This document shows, in pieces, positions 1 to 5,119 of a stretch of DNA of 9,803 bases. Source of the stretch: an uncultured Clostridia bacterium. GTDB taxonomy: Bacteria; Bacillota; Clostridia; Christensenellales; UBA1242. The position numbers and the translations under genes are program-made. The notes beneath the pieces are model-generated. The model searched no databases. It had not been told where the DNA came from and saw only the letters and a program-made list of their open reading frames with translations. Every line of letters begins with the position of its first letter. Position 1 is the first letter of the stretch. Location: positions 1-9,803 of the forward strand of contig CAMPBB010000011.1 of the NCBI GenBank assembly GCA_946635125.1. Reading direction: 5' to 3'.

Positions 1-18
1 TGTTAGTTTTAGCTTTGT

Positions 19-387
19 TTGTTGTCTTTTGATGTTGTGTATACTGACGCAAACGGAGTTCAAGGAACAGCCAAGGGTTACATAACAATGGACGAAAGCG
101 TGATTTTGTTTGTGCCAAGGCAATCAATGGTTCCAGTTCGTGTGGAGCCAGTTGCAAGTGTTGTTGTTCCCCAAGCGGAGTTCACTTCAAGCACAGAAAT
201 TGTTCTTAGTGCGTGCGTGATGCTGATTATAAAAATTGTGGCAGAGGTTGAACTTTTGGTGCCAAGTTATGGTTACTGCAACATTCCACCATGCCAAGAA
301 GTGTCGCAAGACATGTGTCAGGGCTTTTTTGAATTGCCACTGTTTCCGTCATCACAACCACAAAGAAACACAACAAATGATAATTAA
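19..387 (+). CDS. C-terminal part of a small conserved protein, possibly SPOCS/DUF3794-like; 5' end unclear
   Basis: The frame is open from after a TAG at 10-12 to TAA at 385-387. The product is mostly beta-type sequence: a strand-rich stretch with VYTDANG, GYITMDE and LFVPRQ, then a segment ending in VELLVPSYGYC, IPPCQEV and FFELPLFP. From memory, this VPSYGYC...IPP...FFELP(L)FP ending occurs in small clostridial proteins related to the SPOCS/DUF3794 domain of spore-envelope proteins; I could not check this. No ribosome binding site precedes the TTG codons at 19 and 22, and the obvious N-terminal half is missing. Frame 2 at positions 2-22 reads VSFSFVC, which could be the natural run-in to the DVVYTD segment if one base were gained or lost near 20-30. 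So this is either the 3' end of a gene frameshifted at the window edge (sequence error or pseudogene) or a short gene with an unconventional start. The strong terminator just downstream fits the end of a real transcription unit. Confidence 0.5.
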   Translation: MLSFDVVYTDANGVQGTAKGYITMDESVILFVPRQSMVPVRVEPVASVVVPQAEFTSSTEIVLSACVMLIIKIVAEVELLVPSYGYCNIPPCQEVSQDMCQGFFELPLFPSSQPQRNTTNDN

Positions 388-404
388 AAAATCTCACAAT
401 TTTT

Positions 405-433
405 CAGCAAGGATTTTTCCTTGCTGTTTTTGT
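405..433 (+). terminator. Intrinsic terminator of the left-edge gene
   Basis: A perfect 9-bp stem, CAGCAAGGA (405-413) with TCCTTGCTG (418-426), closes a TTTT loop and is followed directly by TTTTTGTT. It starts 17 nt after the stop codon at 387. This is a textbook rho-independent terminator, and it separates the left-edge gene from the cell wall operon. Confidence 0.85.
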
Positions 434-444
434 TCCCCCCACGA

Positions 445-480
445 GATTATCACGGCAAAGCAAGTTTGCCTCATAATGAC
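445..480 (-). repeat. Hairpin repeat copy 1 (reverse orientation)
   Basis: Read on the minus strand it is GTCATTATGA, a 6-bp stem GGCAAA/TTTGCC with a CTTGC loop, then GTGATAATC. An outer 5-bp stem ATTAT/ATAAT encloses a small asymmetric internal loop (GA against GTG). The layout is the same as in the copy at 608-645. Confidence 0.65.
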
Positions 481-607
481 AGCGTGGGGGCGTGTCATTC
501 TGAGCCTCAACGGTGGTGAGTGGTGTTCTTTTTGTTTGTTTTTTCAGGAACTCTTTTTTCCTGTCATGCCGTTGGGTGTGTGTGATTATGATGAGCCATT
601 TTTTCCT

Positions 608-645
608 GTCATTCTGAGCGGTTGCGTGGTAACCGCGTGAGAATC
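608..645 (+). repeat. Hairpin repeat copy 2 (forward orientation)
   Basis: It reads GTCATTCTGA, a 6-bp stem GCGGTT/AACCGC with a 7-nt loop GCGTGGT, then GTGAGAATC. The outer 5-bp stem is ATTCT/AGAAT. Compared with the copy at 445-480, the flanks are nearly identical while both stems have changed on both sides so that pairing is kept. The core resembles the short palindromic intergenic repeats scattered through many bacterial genomes. Confidence 0.65.
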
Positions 646-683
646 CCCTTGAAAGAACCTTTAAAGTCCTTTTTCTTTTTTAC

Positions 684-713
684 TTGATTTTTTGGTGCTG
701 TTCATGATAAAAT
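684..713 (+). promoter_or_regulatory. Candidate sigma-A promoter for the dcw operon
   Basis: A -35-like TTGATT (684-689) is followed after 18 bp by TAAAAT (708-713), which is preceded by TG one base upstream (705-706), an extended -10. It is the best match in the spacer and lies just upstream of the first gene. Transcription would begin about 7 nt downstream of the -10, leaving a very short leader before the ribosome binding site AGAGG at 721-725. No operator is recognisable. Confidence 0.5.
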
Positions 714-733
714 AAGCAAAAGAGGAAATATGT

Positions 734-1450
734 ATGAAAATTTTTGCGATAAGTGATTTGCATTTAAGTTCGGTTGTTGAAAAGCCTATGGACATTTTTG
801 GCCCAGGCTGGGACGACCACTTTGAGCGAATTAAAAAAGATTGGAATGAAAAAGTTAATGAAGACGACTTGGTGATTATTGCTGGTGACATCAGTTGGGG
901 AATGTATTTGGAAGAGGCTAAACCAGACCTTGACCTTATTGGTGCTTTGAAAGGCAAGAAAGTTATTTTGCGTGGAAATCACGATTATTGGTGGAAAAGC
1001 ATTTCGAAAGTGAGAGAAATTTTGCCAACAAACATGTTTGCTGTTCAAAATGACTGCTTGCGATTTGATAATGTTTTGGTCTGCGGAACAAGGGGGTGGA
1101 CTGTTCCTGAAACGGAGTTTAAATCTAGCGAAGATGAAAAGATTTTTAAAAGGGAACTCATAAGGCTTGAACTTTCTTTGCAAGAAATGCAAAAACAAAG
1201 AAAAGACGATGATTTTGTTATTGTGATGACTCATTATCCACCATTTAATTCAACCATGAAAGAAAGTGAAGTTACAAAACTTATTGAAAAGTATAAGCCA
1301 GATTGTGTTATTTATGGGCATCTTCACGGAAAGGCATGCAGGGTTAAACTTGACCACAAGATTAACAATGTGAGATATTTGTTAACTTCTTGCGACCAAA
1401 TTGATTGCAAGCTAGTGGAAATAAATCAAAAAGGAGCAAAAAATGATTGA
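734..1450 (+). CDS. Metallophosphoesterase, COG1768-like
   Basis: This 238-residue protein is a calcineurin-type metallophosphoesterase with all the metal-binding motifs in order: D8-x-H10 (ISDLHL), G51-D52 (AGDISWG), G81-N-H-D84 (RGNHDYWW), H167 (MTHYPP) and G195-H-L-H198 (YGHLHG). These residues hold a two-metal centre that hydrolyses phosphate esters. There is no signal peptide or membrane segment, so it is cytoplasmic. The length and the GDISWG and GNHDYWW signatures fit the COG1768 'predicted phosphohydrolase' family; the substrate is unknown and I do not propose one. The ATG at 734 is supported by AGAGG 8 nt upstream. Its stop (TGA, 1448-1450) overlaps the rsmH start by 8 bp, so the two are probably translationally coupled. 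It stands at the head of the cluster where mraZ is usually found. Confidence 0.9.
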   Translation: MKIFAISDLHLSSVVEKPMDIFGPGWDDHFERIKKDWNEKVNEDDLVIIAGDISWGMYLEEAKPDLDLIGALKGKKVILRGNHDYWWKSISKVREILPTNMFAVQNDCLRFDNVLVCGTRGWTVPETEFKSSEDEKIFKRELIRLELSLQEMQKQRKDDDFVIVMTHYPPFNSTMKESEVTKLIEKYKPDCVIYGHLHGKACRVKLDHKINNVRYLLTSCDQIDCKLVEINQKGAKND

Positions 1451-2372
1451 GTTTAAACATTTGCCGATAATGCTTAATGAAGTGATTGATGGATTAAATA
1501 TAAAAAAAGATGGGGTGTATCTTGATTGCACTGTTGGCGGAGCAGGACACTCAAAAGAAATTGCAAAACGCCTTGATGGTGGAATGCTTTTGTGTTTAGA
1601 CAAAGATGAAGATGCTTTAAGCGTTTCAAAAGAAAGATTAAAAAGTTTTAATGCAAAATTTTTTCACACTGATTTTAAAGATTTTGAAACAGCACTAAAT
1701 TATTTTGGCGTTCAAATGCTTGATGGAATTTTGTTAGACCTTGGTGTTAGTTCATATCAACTTGACTGCGGGGAGAGAGGGTTTTCATATAACATTGATG
1801 CTCCACTTGACATGAGAATGGATAAAACTCAAAAACTAACAGCAAAAGATGTTGTTAACACTTATGAAAAAAGCGAATTAGCAAGAATTTTTCGTGAATA
1901 TGGCGAAGAACAGTTTGCAAACAATATTGCAAAACATATTGCTATAGATAGAGAAAAAAAGCCAATTGAAACAACTTTTGAACTTGCTGAAATAATAAAA
2001 AAGGCAATTCCTGCAAAAATTAGGTTCAAGGGAAGCCACCCAGCAAAAAAAGTTTTTCAAGCAATTCGAATTGAAGTTAACTCTGAACTTGACAAACTGA
2101 AAGAAACTATTATAAAATTGTTTAGGCACTTAAAGCCATCTGGCAGACTTGCGATTATCACATTCCATTCACTGGAAGATAGAATCGTGAAAACTGCCTT
2201 TAATGAACTCAGCAAAGATTGTTTATGCCCGCCAAGCGTTTTGTTTTGCGTTTGTGGGCATAAAAAAGAGGGAATTTTGTTAAACAAAAAACCAATTATT
2301 CCAAGTGAGAGTGAGTTAAAAGAAAATTCAAGGTCGCATTCAGCAAAACTTAGAATAATTGAAAAATTATAA
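1443..2372 (+). CDS. rsmH: 16S rRNA (cytosine-1402-N4)-methyltransferase RsmH (MraW)
   Basis: RsmH uses S-adenosylmethionine to methylate N4 of C1402 in the 16S rRNA decoding centre. The 309-residue product has the usual family length and motifs: HLPIML at the N terminus (6-11), the SAM-binding loop DCTVGGAGHS (28-37), LDKD (52-55), DGILLDLGVSS (94-104), RGFSY and PLDMRMD (112-127), the insert segment HPAKKVFQAIRIEVNSEL (199-216), FHSLEDRIVK (241-250), a CLC...CVCG cysteine cluster (C260, C262, C269, C271) and the C-terminal SRSHSAKLR (297-305). The helix motif has lysine where many homologues have arginine (AKKVFQA for xTRxFQA). The ATG at 1443 has AAGGAG at 1431-1436, six bases upstream, and sits inside the end of the phosphoesterase gene. 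RsmH is not itself a cell wall enzyme but is conserved at the start of dcw clusters. Confidence 0.97.
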   Translation: MIEFKHLPIMLNEVIDGLNIKKDGVYLDCTVGGAGHSKEIAKRLDGGMLLCLDKDEDALSVSKERLKSFNAKFFHTDFKDFETALNYFGVQMLDGILLDLGVSSYQLDCGERGFSYNIDAPLDMRMDKTQKLTAKDVVNTYEKSELARIFREYGEEQFANNIAKHIAIDREKKPIETTFELAEIIKKAIPAKIRFKGSHPAKKVFQAIRIEVNSELDKLKETIIKLFRHLKPSGRLAIITFHSLEDRIVKTAFNELSKDCLCPPSVLFCVCGHKKEGILLNKKPIIPSESELKENSRSHSAKLRIIEKL

Positions 2373-2375
2373 AAA

Positions 2376-2383
2376 AGGGGGAG
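2376..2383 (+). promoter_or_regulatory. Ribosome binding site fixing the GTG start of the FtsL-like gene
   Basis: AGGGGGAG lies 7 nt before the GTG at 2391. The two in-frame codons before the GTG are GTT, so GTG is the only plausible start at this site. Confidence 0.75.
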
Positions 2384-2390
2384 CGTTGTT

Positions 2391-3104
2391 GTGGATAAGT
2401 TGATTGAAGAAAAAATTGAAAAAAAGAACAAACCAGCTTTTTATGATGTTGACGAAAGAAAAGAAAAAAACTTGTTTGAAAACATTTCAAAACAAGCCGA
2501 CAATGCTCTCTTTGACAATTCTCACAAAACAGATAAGTTGCAAAAAGTTTATGATGAAATAGACAAAAAAACCGAGTTAAACAGCAAAAAACAGCAGTCT
2601 AGTGAAATAAAAACAGATGCTTACAGCACATTTAACCCTTTTTATGGTGACAAAAACGCATTGGAAAAAATGAGCAATCATAACTATAAACAAGTTGTTG
2701 AAGAACCTGTGCCAAGTGAAAAAATTGAAATAAAAGAAGAAATTAAAATTGAGCCAATTAAGAGAAAAGAGAAAAAATTTGAAAGGAAACATCTTTGGAT
2801 TGGAGCAATTTCAGTTTGCCTTGTTTTGTTTACTTTTGTTTTTGGTTACAACATGATTTCAATCAACAGCCTTGCAAAAAACACCATTAAAACTCAACAC
2901 AAAATAAGTGAAATTGAACAACAAATGGAACAGAACGCAGCTGATTATAGTGATGTGATAAAAGACGAAAATATGTTAAAAGCAGACATTGAAAACTCAA
3001 TGAAAGCCGATTTATCACCAAAAAACACCACACCAAGATACACAGAAAGTTCAAGTGCGTGGGATAAGTTTTGCGACTTTTTTGCCAGATTGTTTGGAAA
3101 ATAA
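2391..3104 (+). CDS. FtsL-like single-pass membrane protein with a long cytoplasmic N-terminal tail
   Basis: This 237-residue protein has a hydrophilic N-terminal region (1-133) rich in Lys and Glu, one strong membrane segment (about 135-157, WIGAISVCLVLFTFVFG) preceded by the basic stretch KRKEKKFERK, and an external region with a heptad-like coiled coil (about 158-205). It ends in a short aromatic segment with W224, F227, F230, F231 and F235. Basic tail inside, one membrane pass and an external coiled coil just after rsmH and before the division PBP is the position and topology of FtsL, which pairs with DivIC and recruits and activates the FtsW-PBP pair. The function therefore rests on synteny and topology, not on clear sequence identity, and I leave the symbol blank. 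FtsL is usually about 90-130 residues, so the extra tail of roughly 100 residues is unusual. It starts 18 nt after the rsmH stop, and a terminator hairpin follows it. Confidence 0.7.
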   Translation: MDKLIEEKIEKKNKPAFYDVDERKEKNLFENISKQADNALFDNSHKTDKLQKVYDEIDKKTELNSKKQQSSEIKTDAYSTFNPFYGDKNALEKMSNHNYKQVVEEPVPSEKIEIKEEIKIEPIKRKEKKFERKHLWIGAISVCLVLFTFVFGYNMISINSLAKNTIKTQHKISEIEQQMEQNAADYSDVIKDENMLKADIENSMKADLSPKNTTPRYTESSSAWDKFCDFFARLFGK

Positions 3105-3114
3105 TAAAAGATTT

Positions 3115-3138
3115 AAACAGCCAAGTGGGCTGTTTTTT
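3115..3138 (+). terminator. Intrinsic terminator or attenuator inside the dcw cluster
   Basis: AAACAGCC (3115-3122) pairs with GGCTGTTT (3128-3135) around a 5-nt AAGTG loop, with a run of six Ts at 3133-3138. It begins 10 nt after the stop of the FtsL-like gene. The hairpin sits in the only sizeable gap (3105-3208) in an otherwise overlapping gene string, so it probably ends or reduces transcription before the PBP gene. The rest of the gap is AT-rich; it contains TATAAA at 3176-3181 but no convincing -35 element. Confidence 0.75.
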
Positions 3139-3195
3139 GTTTATGTTTTCATAATTTTTCTTCTGGGCGAGTATTTATAAATTAACAAAACAAAA

Positions 3196-3201
3196 AAGGA
3201 G
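3196..3201 (+). promoter_or_regulatory. Ribosome binding site fixing the TTG start of the PBP gene
   Basis: AAGGAG lies 7 nt upstream of the TTG at 3209. The next in-frame ATG (3245) would cut into the basic and hydrophobic start of the membrane anchor and has no comparable site, so TTG is preferred. Confidence 0.75.
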
Positions 3202-3208
3202 AAAACTT

Positions 3209-5110
3209 TTGCACAAATTCACAAATCACTTGTTTTTCAAGAGAATGCTTGTTTTGATGTTGTTAACAATTTTTTTATTTTTCGTTATTTTTATAAAACT
3301 TTTTTGTGTGCAAATTGTTAGTGGCAAAAAACTTCAAACAAGGGCTATTTCACAGTGGACAAGAGATTTGTCTTTAAGCGGACTCCGTGGAGACATCCTT
3401 GACCGAAATGGTCAGGTTCTTGCTCAATCTCAAACAAGTTACAATGTTTATGTTCGTCCAGTCATGGTTAAAGAGCCAGAAAGCATTGCTCTTTTGCTTG
3501 CAGAAACTTTGAGTTTAAATTATGAAAAAACGCTAAAAAAAGTTTTAAGCAAAGGTGTGTCTGAAACTTTAATAAAACAGCAAGTTCCATATGAACTTGC
3601 ACAAGTTTTGCTTCAATCTGGGCTTGATGGAATTTATTTGAGCGAAACAAGTTTGAGATATTATCCATATGACAATCTTTTGTCAAATGTTTTGGGCTAC
3701 ACAACAATTGACAATGTTGGGCAGTCTGGACTTGAAGCATATTACAACAATTATTTAACAGGAATTGATGGCTCGTCTTACACTGAAAGCACCTTAACAG
3801 GTTTGGAACTAAGCAACAAAACAACTTCTTTTGTTGAAGGAAAAAAGGGAACAAACATAACCTTAACCATAGATTTGAGCATGCAACAAATTTTGCAAAG
3901 TGTTTGCGAGCGGGCGTTTTTGGAGCAAAAAGCAAAAAGTGTTCAGGCAGTTGTTATGGATGCAACAAACGGCGAAATTTTGGCAATGGCAACAAGCCCA
4001 AGTTTAAACCTTAATGATTTGCCCCGCAATGATGTGAATTTGTTGCTTGAAAAAAGCAGAAACGGAATTGTTTGCGATGTTTATGAACCAGGAAGCACTT
4101 TTAAAATTTTCACAACGGCGGCTGCTTTGGAAGAAAAAGTAACAACACTTGACGAAAGATTTTATGACCCAGGTTTTCGAATTGTTGATGGACAAAAAAT
4201 TAAGTGCTGGAAAACAACTGGGCATGGAAGCGAAACTCTTGTTGAGGGATTTGCAAACAGTTGTAACAGTGTTTTCATGGATTTGGGGCTAAGGCTTGGA
4301 ACTCAAAAACTTTATTCATACTTAAAAAAGTTTGGAATTGGAAGGAAAACTGGAATTGATTTTTTGGGAGAAAGTGCTGGAATTATGATGAATGAAAAAA
4401 GCGTTAAAAATGTGGATTTAGCAAGAATTAGTTTTGGGCAAGCAATTGCAATAACGCCGCTTCAAATGATAAGTTGCGTGTCAGGAGTTCTTAATGGAGA
4501 ACTTTTTAAGCCAAGGCTAATAAAAGCTGTGTCAAACGATGATTTTTCAAAAGAATTTCAAAGCGAGTCTTTGGGGAGAGTTGTGAGCAGTCAGACCAGC
4601 AAAGATATATTGTATATGATGGAGCAAGTTGTTAGCAAAAGTGATGGGCTTTATAGCTTTGTTCCGGGATATCGAATTGGTGGAAAAACAGGAACAGCAC
4701 AAAAATATGAAAACGGAACTATTGCAAAAGGAAAATATATTTCATCATTTGTTGGGTGCTTTCCAGTTGAAAAGCCAAAGTTTACATTGCTTTTTTGTGT
4801 GAATGAACCAGGGGCTGGAAGTTATTACGGTAGTTTGGTGGCTGCCCCTTATGCCAAACAAATTTTTTCTGGAATTTTTTCTTATCTTGGAATCGAGCCA
4901 ACAAACCTAAGTGAAGACCTAAAAAAGAAAAATCAAACAGTTGTGATGCCAAATGTTGTTGGGTTTTCTCTCATGGATGCTGCTGCAACATTGAAGGCTA
5001 TCAAGTTAAATTATGAAATTGACGGAGAAAGTGCCTATATTGTTTGGCAGTCCATTCCGCCAGGCGAAATGTTGTTTGAAGGCGAAATTGTTTTGCTTAA
5101 ATTAGAGTGA
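3209..5110 (+). CDS. spoVD: Class B penicillin-binding protein, peptidoglycan transpeptidase with one PASTA domain (SpoVD/FtsI type)
   Basis: The 633-residue protein crosslinks peptidoglycan outside the membrane. In order it shows a short basic start and membrane anchor (about 12-33), the PBP dimerisation domain with RGDILDRNG (60-68), a transpeptidase domain with S296-T-F-K299 (EPGSTFKIF; S296 is the acyl-enzyme serine), S351-C-N353 and K493-T-G495 (GGKTGTAQ), and one C-terminal PASTA domain (about 577-633, MPNVVGFSL to the end). One PASTA domain and the SCN form of the second motif match SpoVD more than B. subtilis PbpB. C333 and C352 are 19 residues apart, as are Cys332 and Cys351 of B. 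subtilis SpoVD, known to form a disulfide opened by StoA. It is the only class B PBP visible here, so it could also be the vegetative division enzyme FtsI, and the symbol is provisional. It is followed after 9 nt by murE and probably works with the FtsW/SpoVE polymerase at the right edge. Confidence 0.9.
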   Translation: MHKFTNHLFFKRMLVLMLLTIFLFFVIFIKLFCVQIVSGKKLQTRAISQWTRDLSLSGLRGDILDRNGQVLAQSQTSYNVYVRPVMVKEPESIALLLAETLSLNYEKTLKKVLSKGVSETLIKQQVPYELAQVLLQSGLDGIYLSETSLRYYPYDNLLSNVLGYTTIDNVGQSGLEAYYNNYLTGIDGSSYTESTLTGLELSNKTTSFVEGKKGTNITLTIDLSMQQILQSVCERAFLEQKAKSVQAVVMDATNGEILAMATSPSLNLNDLPRNDVNLLLEKSRNGIVCDVYEPGSTFKIFTTAAALEEKVTTLDERFYDPGFRIVDGQKIKCWKTTGHGSETLVEGFANSCNSVFMDLGLRLGTQKLYSYLKKFGIGRKTGIDFLGESAGIMMNEKSVKNVDLARISFGQAIAITPLQMISCVSGVLNGELFKPRLIKAVSNDDFSKEFQSESLGRVVSSQTSKDILYMMEQVVSKSDGLYSFVPGYRIGGKTGTAQKYENGTIAKGKYISSFVGCFPVEKPKFTLLFCVNEPGAGSYYGSLVAAPYAKQIFSGIFSYLGIEPTNLSEDLKKKNQTVVMPNVVGFSLMDAAATLKAIKLNYEIDGESAYIVWQSIPPGEMLFEGEIVLLKLE

Positions 5111-5114
5111 GGTG
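5108..5114 (+). promoter_or_regulatory. Stop codon fused with the murE ribosome binding site
   Basis: TGAGGTG combines the PBP stop codon TGA with a GAGGTG Shine-Dalgarno sequence 5 nt before the murE ATG. The identical heptamer with the same spacing occurs at the mraY-murD junction (7567-7573). It favours translational coupling by reinitiation. Confidence 0.7.
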
Positions 5115-5119
5115 AAAAT

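Larger units (their letters stand above)
441..645. repeat. Intergenic cluster of short hairpin repeats
   Basis: This non-coding spacer looks visibly richer in G+C than the genes to its right. It holds two good copies of one short structured repeat (445-480 on the minus strand, 608-645 on the plus strand) and two decayed copies (about 494-528 and 563-596). TGTCATTCTGAGC occurs exactly at 493-505 and 607-619, and TTTTTTCCTGTCAT exactly at 554-567 and 599-612. The open frame crossing it (236-640, plus) has no start signal and no recognisable protein, so I treat the region as non-coding. Confidence 0.7.

Noticed and set aside
236..640. Plus-strand open frame of 134 codons across the left-edge gene and the spacer
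   Set aside because: It overlaps the better supported frame ending at 387, runs through the terminator and the repeat copies, has no ribosome binding site and resembles no protein I know.
441..645. CRISPR array
   Set aside because: The repeated segments are not evenly spaced, lie in both orientations and vary in sequence; there are no uniform spacers.
651..680. Possible hairpin and T-run before the operon promoter (AAAGAAC with GTCCTTT)
   Set aside because: The stem has a mismatch and is AU-rich, with an interrupted T-run; a functional terminator is already present at 405-433.
661..1234. Minus-strand open frames (661-957 and 764-1234)
   Set aside because: They are antisense shadows of the metallophosphoesterase, which has a full set of catalytic motifs and a good start on the plus strand.
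2057..2431. Minus-strand frame opposite the end of rsmH
   Set aside because: Low-complexity Phe/Ser/Leu-rich antisense translation of AT-rich coding sequence with no recognisable domain.
3146..3181. Possible promoter before the PBP gene (TTTTCA at 3146-3151 with TATAAA at 3176-3181)
   Set aside because: The spacing is 24 bp, far from 17, and no better -35 is present; in such AT-rich sequence a TATAAA alone is expected by chance. I also saw no clear sigma-E or sigma-H pattern.
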